Positions 42,363-50,777 of a stretch of DNA of 64,000 bases are shown here, piece after piece. Where the stretch lies: positions 7,362,501-7,426,500 of the forward strand of contig NZ_CP166850.1 of the NCBI RefSeq assembly GCF_041346945.1. The letters run 5' to 3'. Numbering within the stretch: the first letter of the stretch is position 1; each line of letters opens with the position of its first letter. The notes beneath the pieces are model-generated. The model saw only the letters and a program-made list of their open reading frames with translations. It was not told the origin of the DNA and did no database searches. Both the position numbers and the translations under genes were made by a program. The stretch is from Amycolatopsis sp. cg9. GTDB lineage: Bacteria; Actinomycetota; Actinomycetes; Mycobacteriales; Pseudonocardiaceae.

Positions 42363-43579
42363 CCACGACCGAAGCGCGGCCTGCCGCGCCCCCGGCCGAG
42401 CGCTCCGCCCGGCGGATCTCGATCAACCCGCGCCAGAGCGGCATCTACGTCGCGTTCGCGCTGATCGTGGTCCTGTTCGAAGTGCTCACCGGCGGCGCGC
42501 TGCTGGAACCGCAGAACATCTCCAACATCATCGTGCAGAACTCCTACGTGCTGATCCTCGCGATCGGGATGATCCTGGTGATCATCTCCGGGCACATCGA
42601 CCTGTCCGCCGGGTCGGTCGTCGCGATGACCGGCGCAGTGTCGGCGGTGCTGATGGTGAACTGGCAGCTGCCGTGGTTCTGGGCGGTGCTGATCACCCTC
42701 GTCGTCGGCGCGGTGATCGGCGCGTGGCAGGGCTACTGGGTCGCCTACTTCGGGATCCCGGCGTTCATCGTGACGCTGGCCGGGATGCTGGCGTTCCGGG
42801 CGCTGACCCTGACGGTGCTGGGCAACCAGGGCATCGGGCCGTTCCCGGACGCGATCCGCACGCTGTCGAACGGCTTCACCGACGGCTACCTGGGCAACAT
42901 CGGGCTCGGCCCGCTCGGCGGCGCCGACCTGGTCTCGCTGCTCGCCGGTGTCGCGGCGGTCGCCGGGATCGCCTTCACGCAGTGGCGGAAGCGCTCGGCG
43001 CGGCTGGGCTACGGCCAGGACGTCGACCCGTTCCCGGTGTTCGTGCTCAAGATCGTCGGGATCGCGGTGCTGGTGCTCGCGCTGGTCGTGCAGCTGGCGC
43101 GGTTCAAGAACCTGCCGTGGGTGCTGATCCTGCTGGCGGTGCTGGTGCTCGGCTACTCGCTGGTGGCCGGGAAGTCGGTGTTCGGCAGGCACATCTACGC
43201 CGTGGGCGGCAACCTGCAGGCCGCGACGCTGTCGGGCGTCAAGGTCAAGTCGGTGACGTTCTGGATCTTCGTCAACATGGGCGTGCTGGCGGCGCTGGCC
43301 GGGATCATCTTCGCGGGCCGGCTCAACCAGGCGGGCCCGACGGCGGGCGTCAACTTCGAGCTCGACGCGATCGCCGCGGCCTTCATCGGCGGCGCGGCGG
43401 TCCAGGGCGGCGTCGGCAAGGTGGTCGGCGCGATCACCGGTGGCCTGATCATGGCGGTCATCAACAACGGCATGTCCCTGATCGGCGCGCCGAGCGAGCG
43501 GGTGATGCTGGTGAAGGGCGTCGTGCTGCTGGCCGCGGTGGCCTACGACATCTGGACGAAGCGCCGCGCGACGTCCTGA
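42359..43579 (+). CDS. mmsB: Multiple-monosaccharide ABC transporter permease
   Basis: 406-residue GguB/MmsB-type permease with about ten to eleven helices and [44 protein letters not shown] and [19 protein letters not shown]. It is longer than the YtfT/YjfF permeases because of an inserted segment (about 180-260) with extra hydrophobic helices, as in the XylH-like group. It probably works as a homodimer. It is the last gene before a strong terminator. Confidence 0.93.
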   Translation: MTTTEARPAAPPAERSARRISINPRQSGIYVAFALIVVLFEVLTGGALLEPQNISNIIVQNSYVLILAIGMILVIISGHIDLSAGSVVAMTGAVSAVLMVNWQLPWFWAVLITLVVGAVIGAWQGYWVAYFGIPAFIVTLAGMLAFRALTLTVLGNQGIGPFPDAIRTLSNGFTDGYLGNIGLGPLGGADLVSLLAGVAAVAGIAFTQWRKRSARLGYGQDVDPFPVFVLKIVGIAVLVLALVVQLARFKNLPWVLILLAVLVLGYSLVAGKSVFGRHIYAVGGNLQAATLSGVKVKSVTFWIFVNMGVLAALAGIIFAGRLNQAGPTAGVNFELDAIAAAFIGGAAVQGGVGKVVGAITGGLIMAVINNGMSLIGAPSERVMLVKGVVLLAAVAYDIWTKRRATS

Positions 43580-43591
43580 GGTCATTCGCCG

Positions 43592-43629
43592 AAAAGGGGC
43601 TTTCCCCCGTTGCGGGGAAAGCCCCTTTT
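43592..43629 (+). terminator. Strong Rho-independent terminator of the ara/mms operon
   Basis: A perfect 16-bp stem, AAAAGGGGCTTTCCCC (43592-43607) against 43614-43629, with a 6-nt loop and a terminal TTTT. It begins 12 bp after the mmsB stop. The A-run on the 5' side would let it work from both directions. Confidence 0.9.
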
Positions 43630-43646
43630 CGAACTTCTCGAAATGC

Positions 43647-43695
43647 TTGACCGGGTGGTAACGGGACGGTCATAGTGCTGGTGAATCCCTCACCA
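43647..43695 (+). promoter_or_regulatory. Promoter and operator-like repeat of the GH12 gene
   Basis: TTGACC (43647-43652) and CATAGT (43671-43676) are 18 bp apart. Three bases downstream the inverted repeat TGGTGA (43679-43684)/TCACCA (43690-43695) spans the expected transcript start, a position where a bound repressor would block initiation. It is not of the LacI type seen elsewhere in the window. Confidence 0.5.
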
Positions 43696-43711
43696 ATGGA
43701 GGACCTCCCTC

Positions 43712-44404
43712 ATGCACAAAGCCGTGCGTTCCCTTGTGGTTTCCTTGACTGTGGCCGCTTCGGTGGCCACTTCGGCCGGTGTCGCTTCCGCGGCGACGTG
43801 GTCGTCTTCCGACCAATGGGCGACCTGGTCCAATGGCGGGTACACGATCCGCAACGACGTCTGGGGCAGTGGGGCCGGCCCGCAGACCATCTGGGCGAAT
43901 TCGTATTCGAACTGGGGTGTCTGGTCGAACCAGCCGAACACCGGCGGCGTGAAGTCGTACCCGCATTCGGCGAAGAACGTCGGCAAGAAGCTCAGCGCGC
44001 TGGGAAAGGTTTCGAGCAGCTTCGACGTCAACCGCCCGGGCAGCGGCGCTTATGAGACCGCGTACGACATCTGGGCGGACAACAACGCCTACGAAACCAT
44101 GCTGTGGATGAACAAGCAGGGCGCGGTGGGTCCGCTCGGCAGCAAGCAGGCGACGGCGACCGTCGGCGGGCACACCTGGGACGTCTACCGGGGATCGAAC
44201 GGGTCGAACGCGGTGTTCTCGTTCGTCCGGACGTCGAACACGAACGCGGGCACGGTCGACGTGCTGGCGGTACTGAACTGGATCCGCGCTCGCGGCTGGT
44301 TCGGCGACGTGACGCTCGGCGAAGTCCAGTTCGGCTTCGAGATCACCTCGTCCGCCGGGGGACTGGACTTCGCCGCGAACAGCTACTCCGTCACCGCGTC
44401 CTGA
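43712..44404 (+). CDS. Secreted GH12 endoglucanase/xyloglucanase
   Basis: 230 residues with a signal peptide (about 1-27, VASA) and one GH12 beta-jelly-roll domain. Nucleophile Glu128 in YETMLWMNKQGAVGPLG and acid/base Glu210 in VQFGFEITSS are both present; YTIRNDVWGSGAGPQTIW is the family N-terminal sheet. It should cut beta-1,4-glucan or xyloglucan outside the cell. There is no binding module or linker. The ATG at 43712 follows ATGGAGGACCTCCCTC, itself a small GGAGG-CCTCC hairpin that could modulate translation. It ends 3 bp from the convergent DUF1996 gene. Confidence 0.92.
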   Translation: MHKAVRSLVVSLTVAASVATSAGVASAATWSSSDQWATWSNGGYTIRNDVWGSGAGPQTIWANSYSNWGVWSNQPNTGGVKSYPHSAKNVGKKLSALGKVSSSFDVNRPGSGAYETAYDIWADNNAYETMLWMNKQGAVGPLGSKQATATVGGHTWDVYRGSNGSNAVFSFVRTSNTNAGTVDVLAVLNWIRARGWFGDVTLGEVQFGFEITSSAGGLDFAANSYSVTAS

Positions 44405-44407
44405 GCG

Positions 44408-45868
44408 CTACTGCGAACAGCGCTTGCCCGTGTTGATGCAGTTGACCACCTGGTTCATCAGGCGCTGGCCCATGACGTTCGCGAAGTCGTCGTGGTCCGA
44501 CCGCGGGTTGTGGCTCTCCTGCGGGAAGGCGTCCACTTTGTACTGACCCTTCACCTGGATGTCGTGCGGGATGTCGTAGACCAGCTTGATCACCAGCTGC
44601 GGCACGTTCTTGAAGCCCTGCGGGCACTTGCCCTGCTGGTCGGCGAACACGATGTGCGTGCGGTGGTTGGCGCTGTCGATGTTCTTGCCGTCCCAGCAGT
44701 TCGGGAACGCGTGGATCCGCTCCACCCGGCTGTTCTGCGGGCAGATCGGGTAGTGGTCGGTCAGCCGGTCTTCGAACCCGGTGCACGTCCAGCTGGGCCG
44801 GGCGTTGGCCGGGCCGTTGGTGCTCTGCTTGGCGTCGCCGTAGAGGATGCGGAGGAACTGCGGCATCGCGACGACCTTCTTCGCGCCGCCGCTGGTGAAG
44901 GTGATCGTCGCCGACCGGACGCGCTGGATCTCGCCGTCGTTGCCCGCCAGTTCGTTCTGGTCGTTGACGCCCGGCAGTTCGGTCGCCTGGCCGCCGCCGT
45001 TCTGGCCACCGCTGTTCTGGCCGCCGTTGTCGAGCCCGCCCTGGCCGTTCTGCTTGAGCGCGCACGCCGCGAGCCCGCCCAGGTCCGTCGGCTTCGCCGC
45101 CCGGCGGCCGATCGCGATGGCGATCCGCTCGATGGTCGCCGTCCGCTTGTCCTTGAGCGGGCCGACGACGGCGTTCTGGACGTCCTGCGGCGTCTTGAGG
45201 TCACCGTTCGCGATCCGCTGGTTCGCCTCGTCGATCTGCTTGTCGAGCAGGTCGAGGTTGCGGTTCACCTCGTCCATCGCCTGGTCGGGGACGTCGGGGA
45301 GCTTGCTGGCGACGTCCGGGCAGTCGACCTGGGTGCTCGCCTTGTCCTTCGCGCTGCCGGCGCGGTCGGGCTGCGTGGCGGGCGGGTTCGCTTCGTCCTC
45401 GCCGGTGTCGATCCGGACGACGGGCCAGAAGTACGCGGACTTGTCGCCGTTCTTGCAGGTGGTCCCGGCCTTCGAGAGGCTCTTGTTGTTCGAATCGGCG
45501 TTGGTCGACAGGTTGCCGACGTAGTCGTGGAGGTGCTGCGCGCCGTTGCGGATACCGGGCTGCGCGATGAAGTTGTCGGGGTTGAAGTGCTGGTTTTCGT
45601 TGCGGCCGCAGTCGACGGTGAACGTGCCGCGCGCGCCTTGCTTCTGCAACGCCTTGTTCACGTTAACACCGCTGGGGACCTTCGCGATGTCGAGGAAGAA
45701 CGACGGGTCGGCCTCGTCGGCGCTGGCCTCGCCGGTGCGCCCGGCCGTGGTCGCGACGACGATGCCGCCGACGGCGAGCGCGAGTGCGAGACCGCCGGTC
45801 GCGATCTTCGTGCGGCGGGTGATGCGATGCCTGCCCGTGGCGGGAGTGCGGGTGGTTTTCCGGGCCAT
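44408..45868 (-). CDS. Secreted DUF1996-domain protein
   Basis: 486 residues. The N-terminal signal/anchor (about 18-45) is followed by the DUF1996 domain in two parts: CGRNENQHFNPDNFIAQPG and GAQHLHDYVGN (about 88-120), and YPICPQNSRVERIHAFPNCWDG, HRTHIVF, PHDIQVKGQYKV (about 375-460). Conserved His, Asp and paired Cys suggest a metal- or sugar-related secreted fold, but the biochemical role of DUF1996 is unknown to me. Between the parts lies an insertion (about 185-310) with a charged helical segment and a Gly/Gln-rich stretch (NGGQNSGGQNGGGQ). The ATG at 45868 follows GAGGTGACC. Confidence 0.8.
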   Translation of the reverse strand: MARKTTRTPATGRHRITRRTKIATGGLALALAVGGIVVATTAGRTGEASADEADPSFFLDIAKVPSGVNVNKALQKQGARGTFTVDCGRNENQHFNPDNFIAQPGIRNGAQHLHDYVGNLSTNADSNNKSLSKAGTTCKNGDKSAYFWPVVRIDTGEDEANPPATQPDRAGSAKDKASTQVDCPDVASKLPDVPDQAMDEVNRNLDLLDKQIDEANQRIANGDLKTPQDVQNAVVGPLKDKRTATIERIAIAIGRRAAKPTDLGGLAACALKQNGQGGLDNGGQNSGGQNGGGQATELPGVNDQNELAGNDGEIQRVRSATITFTSGGAKKVVAMPQFLRILYGDAKQSTNGPANARPSWTCTGFEDRLTDHYPICPQNSRVERIHAFPNCWDGKNIDSANHRTHIVFADQQGKCPQGFKNVPQLVIKLVYDIPHDIQVKGQYKVDAFPQESHNPRSDHDDFANVMGQRLMNQVVNCINTGKRCSQ

Positions 45869-46073
45869 GGTCACCTCGTTCGGTTTTCCGGGCACGACGG
45901 AGAAAGCTGCGTGCCCGGTGGGGAGACGCGCGGAACCCGGGGGAGTGCCGCCGCGTCCGGGGCACTGGTTCCGGCACTGGCAGAAACGGCTCCGGGCGAG
46001 AGCCGGTTCAAGCCCGGATTTGCGCGTTATCGTTTCGTTATTTATGGAAGGTGAACAAAGTTCACGTCTAGCC

Positions 46074-46089
46074 GTGTGATCGCTAACAT
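46074..46089. promoter_or_regulatory. Degenerate LacI-family operator before the HTH-less LacI protein
   Basis: GTGTGATCGCTAACAT keeps one perfect half-site (GCTAACA) and a weaker second half. It lies 6 bp before the ATG of the HTH-less protein, so a repressor bound here would cover the transcript start. The other LacI paralogues are the obvious candidates to bind it. Confidence 0.6.
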
Positions 46090-46095
46090 CGGCCC

Positions 46096-46902
46096 ATGCC
46101 CGAGGACGACGGCCCCCTGCTCGCTCCACGGGGAAGAGGCACGCTCGGCGTGATCGCGACCGGCTCCACCGCGTCCGGGCCGGTCCTGCACGGTCTCCGC
46201 GCCGCGGCCCGCGAGCAGGGGTACGCGCTGAACGTCTTCAGCGTCCCCGGCCGCGGCGGCGCGGCGGTGACGGCCGCGATCGCCGGCCTGAGCCTGCAAG
46301 GAGTGGTGGGCATCGTCGTGCTCGACGCGCGGTTCGTCCCGGACCCGGCCCCGCTGCCGCTCGTCCCGGCCGCCTCGACCGACCAGTACGCGGGCGCGCG
46401 CCGGGCCACCGAGCACCTCCTGGACCTCGGCCACCTGACGGTCTGGCACCTCGGCGGCCCCGAAGACGGCCCGGCCGGCCGCGACCGCGAGCGCGGCTGG
46501 CGCGAAACCCTGGAGCGCCACGGCGCCGAGGTCCCCCCGGTGGTCCGCGGCGACTGGTCCGCGAGATCCGGCTACCGCGCGGGCCAGTCCCTGGCGGCCG
46601 AACCGGGCGTGCGCGCGGTGTTCTCGGCCAACGACCACATGGCACTGGGCCTGCTGGCGGCCTTCACCGAAGCGGGCATGCGAGTCCCGCGCGACGCCCA
46701 CGTGGTCGGCTTCGACGACGTCCCCGAGGCGGCGTACTTCGCGCCACCGTTGACGACGGTCCGCCAGGACTTCGTGGCGGCGGGCCGCCAGACACTGGCG
46801 GCACTGACCGCCCGCATCGACGGCGTGGCGGCTCCGGTGCGGGGGAGCGTGGAGGGGGAGCTGGTGGTCCGGGAGAGCAGCCGCTGCCTGCGGGCGGTCT
46901 AG
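46096..46902 (+). CDS. LacI-like sensor protein lacking the DNA-binding domain
   Basis: 268 residues. From [21 protein letters not shown] to [11 protein letters not shown] it aligns with the sensor domains of the LacI paralogues at 10106 and 26346: [64 protein letters not shown] and [22 protein letters not shown]. The HTH and hinge (about 75 residues) are missing: an in-frame TAA within the operator lies 9 bp before the ATG, and no HTH remnant is readable upstream. No ribosome site is seen, so it may be leaderless. It could dimerise with the full repressors or buffer their ligand. A decayed paralogue is the alternative, though the frame is intact. Confidence 0.8.
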   Translation: MPEDDGPLLAPRGRGTLGVIATGSTASGPVLHGLRAAAREQGYALNVFSVPGRGGAAVTAAIAGLSLQGVVGIVVLDARFVPDPAPLPLVPAASTDQYAGARRATEHLLDLGHLTVWHLGGPEDGPAGRDRERGWRETLERHGAEVPPVVRGDWSARSGYRAGQSLAAEPGVRAVFSANDHMALGLLAAFTEAGMRVPRDAHVVGFDDVPEAAYFAPPLTTVRQDFVAAGRQTLAALTARIDGVAAPVRGSVEGELVVRESSRCLRAV

Positions 46903-48848
46903 AGCGTGAGCCGGTCGCCCAGGTCGCGGATGTGGTCGGCGTTCCCGCAGTCCAGGTCCAGCTGACGGCGGCGTTCCGCCACGAACGCCCGCCCCAGCCC
47001 GGTCCGGTCCGAAGTGGACATCGTGCGGCGCAAGTCGTTCAGCAACCCGCGTTCCTCGCCGCGGACGTGCGCGTCCACGACGTTCTCCAAGTGCGGCAAC
47101 GCCTTCTCGAAGTCCTCGGTCTCCAGCACCGCCAGCAGGTCGTCGGCGAACGGCGTGCCCGGCGAACCCGGGCGGACGATCCGCTCGGTCGCCGTCGCGT
47201 GGGCGACCAGCAGGGCCGCCAGCTCCGCGAGCAGGGCGGGGTGGTCCGCGTCGGTGTTGCGGAGGTCGCGCAGCAGCTGCTCGAAGCGGCGGTGGTCGGC
47301 CAGCAGCACCTCGACCAGGTCGGACCCGGGCGCGGCGGCGGCCGGGCCGGGGCGCATCCAGCCGAACGTCAGCTCCACCGCCTGGCGCCAGTGGCCGTAC
47401 TCGGACGCGCGGCGGGCCGGGTCCATCGCCGGCAGCCACTGGCCGGCCCGGTGCCAGTTGCGGCGCAGCCCCTCCAGGTCCGGCCAGTACCCCACGGACA
47501 GGCCGGCCGCGTAGGCCGCCCCGAGGGACACCGTCTCCGCCACCATGGGGCGGACCACCGGGACGTCGAGGACGTCGGCGATGAACTGCATCAGCAGGTT
47601 GTCAGCGGTCATCCCGCCGTCGACCTTCAACGTCTTCAGGGCGAGGCCCGAGTCGGCGTTCATCGCGTCGACGACCTCGCGGGTCTGCCAGCCGGTCGCC
47701 TCCAGCACCGCCCGGGCCAGGTGGCCCTTCGTGATGTAGGACGTCAGGCCGGCGATCACCCCGCGGGCTTCGCTGTGCCAGTGCGGGGCGAACAGCCCGG
47801 AGAACGCCGGGACGATGTAGCAGCCGCCGTTGTCCTCGACCGTCCTGGCCAGCGTCTCGATCTCCGGCGCACTGCCGATCAGCTCCAGCCCGTCGCGGAA
47901 CCACTGCACCAGCGACCCGGTGACGGCGATCGAGCCTTCGAGCGCGTACACCGCGGGCTCGTCGCCGATCTTGAAGCCGACCGTGGTGAGCATGCCGTGG
48001 GTGGACAGCACCGGCGTCGGGCCGGTGTTGAGCAGCAGGAAGCTGCCGGTGCCGTAGGTGCACTTGGCCTCGCCGGGTGCGAAGCACGTCTGGCCGAACA
48101 GCGCGGCCTGCTGGTCGCCCAGCGCCGCCGCGATCCGGATGCCGGGAACCACGCGCGAAGTGGTGCCGTAGACCTCGGTGGAGGAGCGGATCTCCGGCAG
48201 CATCGCGCGTGGGACGTCGAAGAAGTCGAGGAGCTCGTCGTCCCAGCCGAGCGTGCGCAGGTTCATCAGCATGGTGCGCGAGGCGTTGGTGACGTCGGTG
48301 ACGTGCACGCCGCCCTCGGCGCCGCCGGTGAGGTTCCAGATCAGCCAGCTCTCGATGGTGCCGAACAGCACGTCGCCGCGCTCGGCGCGCTCGCGCAGGC
48401 CGGGGGTGCGTTCGAGCAGCCAGCGGATGCGCGGCGCGGAGAAGTACGTCGCCAGCGGCAGCCCGCACAGCTGCCGCACGCGCTCGGCCCCCGGCTCGCG
48501 CGCGAGCTGTTCGAGCATCGCGTCGGTGCGGGTGTCCTGCCAGACGATGGCCCGCCCGACCGGGTTGCCGGTCCGCCGGTCCCACAGCACGGTGGTCTCG
48601 CGCTGGTTGGCGATCCCGAGCCCGACGACCTGCTCGGCACCCACCCCGGCGTCGGCCAGGGCCTGGGGGACGATCCGCGAGAGGTTCCGCCAGATCTCGA
48701 CGGCGTCGTGCTCGACCCACCCGGGCCGCGGGAAGTGCTGCTGGTGCTCCCGCTGCACGACCGACACCAGCCGGCCGCGGGCGTCGAACAGGATGCACCG
48801 GGTGGAGGTGGTGCCCTGGTCGATGGACATCACGTACCGCTGGACCAC
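46899..48848 (-). CDS. glpK: Glycerol kinase fused to a C-terminal hemerythrin-like domain
   Basis: 649 residues against about 505 for a normal glycerol kinase. Residues 1 to about 505 are a full FGGY glycerol kinase ([73 protein letters not shown]). After a short Pro/Ala linker, residues about 511-649 look like an HHE hemerythrin domain: [12 protein letters not shown] (His519), [10 protein letters not shown] (His550, Glu555), [12 protein letters not shown] (His594, Glu598/599). It is one unbroken frame with a GGAGGTGAGCAC site before the GTG. It is a second glycerol kinase beside the glpFKD operon. A di-iron or oxygen/redox-sensing role for the tail is inference. The TAG stop overlaps that of the convergent HTH-less LacI gene. 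Confidence 0.88.
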   Translation of the reverse strand: MVQRYVMSIDQGTTSTRCILFDARGRLVSVVQREHQQHFPRPGWVEHDAVEIWRNLSRIVPQALADAGVGAEQVVGLGIANQRETTVLWDRRTGNPVGRAIVWQDTRTDAMLEQLAREPGAERVRQLCGLPLATYFSAPRIRWLLERTPGLRERAERGDVLFGTIESWLIWNLTGGAEGGVHVTDVTNASRTMLMNLRTLGWDDELLDFFDVPRAMLPEIRSSTEVYGTTSRVVPGIRIAAALGDQQAALFGQTCFAPGEAKCTYGTGSFLLLNTGPTPVLSTHGMLTTVGFKIGDEPAVYALEGSIAVTGSLVQWFRDGLELIGSAPEIETLARTVEDNGGCYIVPAFSGLFAPHWHSEARGVIAGLTSYITKGHLARAVLEATGWQTREVVDAMNADSGLALKTLKVDGGMTADNLLMQFIADVLDVPVVRPMVAETVSLGAAYAAGLSVGYWPDLEGLRRNWHRAGQWLPAMDPARRASEYGHWRQAVELTFGWMRPGPAAAAPGSDLVEVLLADHRRFEQLLRDLRNTDADHPALLAELAALLVAHATATERIVRPGSPGTPFADDLLAVLETEDFEKALPHLENVVDAHVRGEERGLLNDLRRTMSTSDRTGLGRAFVAERRRQLDLDCGNADHIRDLGDRLTL

Positions 48849-48876
48849 GTGCTCACCTCCGTGCCTCTCCCCGCGC

Positions 48877-48929
48877 GTCGCGAATGACTCATTCGCGACC
48901 TCCGGCGTCCCGAATGAGTCATTCGCGAC
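48877..48929 (-). repeat. Nested palindromic intergenic repeat between gylR and the fused glpK
   Basis: The first arm, 48877-48899, is a perfect 23-bp palindrome centred on AATGACTCATT; the second, 48907-48929, is a near-perfect one centred on AATGAGTCATT. The two cores are inverted copies of each other. CTCCGGCGTC (48900-48909) and GACGCCGGAG (48927-48936) form a further stem around the second arm. It is the same core as the element at 11155. It lies between two minus-strand genes, so it may terminate gylR transcription. Confidence 0.7.
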
Positions 48930-48969
48930 GCCGGAGCCAGGCTGGCCGGGTCCATCCCGAGCACCTCCT

Positions 48970-49722
48970 TCACCATCGGGACGCGCCCAGGTCCCGCGAC
49001 ACCGCGCGGGCCGCGTCGCGGACGTGGCCCAGCAGCCGCGGGCTCGGGCTGCCGTCCGGCTCGCAGATCCGCTCCACCGCGCCGGACACCCCGATCGCGC
49101 CGACGACGATGCCGCCGTGGCCTCGGATCGGGGCCGCGATCCCGGCTTCGCCGGCGATCATCTCGCCGTTCTCGGCCGCCCAGCCCGCCTCCCGTACCTT
49201 CGCACACGCGCGCTTGATCGCCGTCTGGGTGACCAGCGTGCGGCGCGTGTACGGCTCCGGGTCCGCCTTCAGCGTCGTGTCGTAGGCCAGCAGGACCTTC
49301 CCCAGCGCGGTCGCGTGCAGCGGCAGCAGCGTGCCGACGTCGAGGCTCTGGAGGCTGTCGTCGGGGCGGAACACGTGGTGCACCACCAGCACGCGGCCCT
49401 CCAGCGGCGCGCCGATCCGGACGGCCTCGCCGCTGCGGGCCGCAAGCGCGTCCGCCCAGTTGATCGCCCGGGAGCGCAGCTCGTTGACGTCCAGGTAGCT
49501 CGTGCCCAGGTGCAGCAGCGCCGCACCGAGCTGGTACTTGCCCGAATCCCGGTCCTGCTCGACGAACCCGACGCCCTGCAGCGTGCGCAGGATCCCGTGC
49601 GCCGTGCCCTTGGCCAGCTCCAGCGATTCCGCGATCTCGCCGACGCCGAGACGGCCCGAACCGCGCGCCAGCAACCGCAGGATCGCGGCGGCGCGCTCGA
49701 TGGACTGGATCGGACCGGGCAC
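48970..49722 (-). CDS. gylR: IclR family glycerol operon regulator (GylR-like)
   Basis: 250 residues. Winged HTH at about 5-65 ([40 protein letters not shown]) and IclR effector domain at about 80-245 ([46 protein letters not shown]). It matches streptomycete GylR, which represses glycerol genes, and it sits between two glycerol kinase loci, divergent from glpF. The start is the GTG at 49722. Two palindromic sites in the divergent spacer are its likely operators, controlling glpFKD and itself. Confidence 0.88.
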   Translation of the reverse strand: MPGPIQSIERAAAILRLLARGSGRLGVGEIAESLELAKGTAHGILRTLQGVGFVEQDRDSGKYQLGAALLHLGTSYLDVNELRSRAINWADALAARSGEAVRIGAPLEGRVLVVHHVFRPDDSLQSLDVGTLLPLHATALGKVLLAYDTTLKADPEPYTRRTLVTQTAIKRACAKVREAGWAAENGEMIAGEAGIAAPIRGHGGIVVGAIGVSGAVERICEPDGSPSPRLLGHVRDAARAVSRDLGASRW

Positions 49723-49750
49723 GGCGCGACCCTAACCCGACCGGCCCTGA

Positions 49751-49795
49751 TTCGACAATGTCGAACATCCACATCGGCCGTTCGACAATGCCGAC
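49751..49795. promoter_or_regulatory. Paired GylR operators in the gylR-glpF spacer
   Basis: TTCGACAATGTCGAA (49751-49765) is a 7-1-7 palindrome. A second copy, TTCGACAATGCCGAC (49781-49795), shares its first ten bases and lies exactly 30 bp downstream, about three helical turns, so two dimers could bind the same face of the DNA. They begin 29 bp before the gylR GTG. Confidence 0.7.
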
Positions 49796-49850
49796 CGGCG
49801 TCCGTTGACCGGCCGGAAATGCGAACTTAACTTCACTCCACTGTGCCTGC

Positions 49851-49888
49851 CCGGGGTCGAACCCCGGACCCCGCCGGGGGGATCCCCC
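49851..49888 (+). promoter_or_regulatory. Two GC-rich hairpins in the glpF leader
   Basis: CCGGGGTCGAACCCCGG (49851-49867) is a perfect palindrome. GGGGGATCCCCC (49877-49888) lies 9 bp later with complementary flanks (CC before, GG after). Both sit 53-90 bp before the glpF ATG, so they are likely transcribed and could stabilise or attenuate the message. The first resembles a tRNA T-arm but no tRNA surrounds it. Confidence 0.45.
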
Positions 49889-49940
49889 TGGACCCCCAAC
49901 GGCGTCGGGGAGGGGACAAGGTCCTTTGTGGAGGAAAGCA

Positions 49941-50762
49941 ATGGTGCGAAACCTCAAGGCCCGTGGGCTCGGCGGCGAGATGGCCGCCGAGTTCGTGGGC
50001 ACGATGATCCTCATCCTGTTCGGGTGCGGGGTGGTGGCGCAGGTCGCCGCCGCGGGCATCGGGGACCACGACAGCATCGCCTGGGCCTGGGGGCTCGGCG
50101 TCACGCTCGGTGTGTACGTCGCTTCGCGGATCAGCGGCGCGCACCTGAACCCGGCCGTGACCATCGCCCTCGCCGTGTTCAAGGGCTTCGAGTGGCGCAA
50201 GGTCGCCCCCTACGCCCTCGCGCAGACCGCCGGCGCGTTCCTCGCCGCGCTGCTCGTGCGCTGGAACTACACCGAGGTGCTCAACGCCAAGGACCCCGGC
50301 CTGACGATCAAGACCCAGGGCGTGTTCTCCACCCTCCCGGGTAACGGAACGCTGCCCGTGGGTGACTGGGGCGCCTTCCGCGACCAGATCATCGGCACCG
50401 CGATCCTCCTGATCGTCCTGTTCGCCATCACCGACCTCCGCAACACCTCGCCGGGCGCGAACCTGGCCCCGGTGGTCGTCGGCTTCCTCGTCGTCGCCAT
50501 CGGCATGGCCTGGGGCACGAACGCCGGCTACGCGATCAACCCCGCCCGCGACTTCGGCCCGCGCCTGGCCTCCTGGCTGACCGGCTACGACACGGCGTGG
50601 TCCGACCAGTACGGCTTCCCCTACTGGTGGATCCCGATCGTCGGCCCGATCATCGGCGCCCTCGTCGGCGGCGCGATCTACAAGTACCTGATCGAGCGGT
50701 TCCTGCCCGCCGGGGACCCGCTGGACGCCATACCCGCCAAGGACCTCGAGCCCGCCAACTGA
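49941..50762 (+). CDS. glpF: Glycerol uptake facilitator (aquaglyceroporin)
   Basis: 273-residue MIP-family channel with six helices that lets glycerol cross the membrane by diffusion. Both pore motifs are present: HLNPAVTIAL (about residue 68) and AINPARDFGPRLAS with the Asp after NPAR typical of glycerol channels. The ATG at 49941 follows TGGAGGAAAGCA; an upstream in-frame ATG (49926) would span that site. It is the first gene of glpF-glpK-glpD, under the GylR sites. Confidence 0.95.
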   Translation: MVRNLKARGLGGEMAAEFVGTMILILFGCGVVAQVAAAGIGDHDSIAWAWGLGVTLGVYVASRISGAHLNPAVTIALAVFKGFEWRKVAPYALAQTAGAFLAALLVRWNYTEVLNAKDPGLTIKTQGVFSTLPGNGTLPVGDWGAFRDQIIGTAILLIVLFAITDLRNTSPGANLAPVVVGFLVVAIGMAWGTNAGYAINPARDFGPRLASWLTGYDTAWSDQYGFPYWWIPIVGPIIGALVGGAIYKYLIERFLPAGDPLDAIPAKDLEPAN

Positions 50763-50777
50763 GTGAGGAGTACCCCG

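Noticed and set aside
45655..45668. CACGTTAACACC inside the DUF1996 gene as a further LacI site
   Set aside because: It lacks the central CG and inverted halves of the real sites and lies well inside a coding region.
49851..49867. CCGGGGTCGAACCCCGG considered as the T-arm of a tRNA
   Set aside because: No acceptor, D or anticodon stems can be built around it, and the loop lacks the TTCGA(A/G)(T/C)C form.
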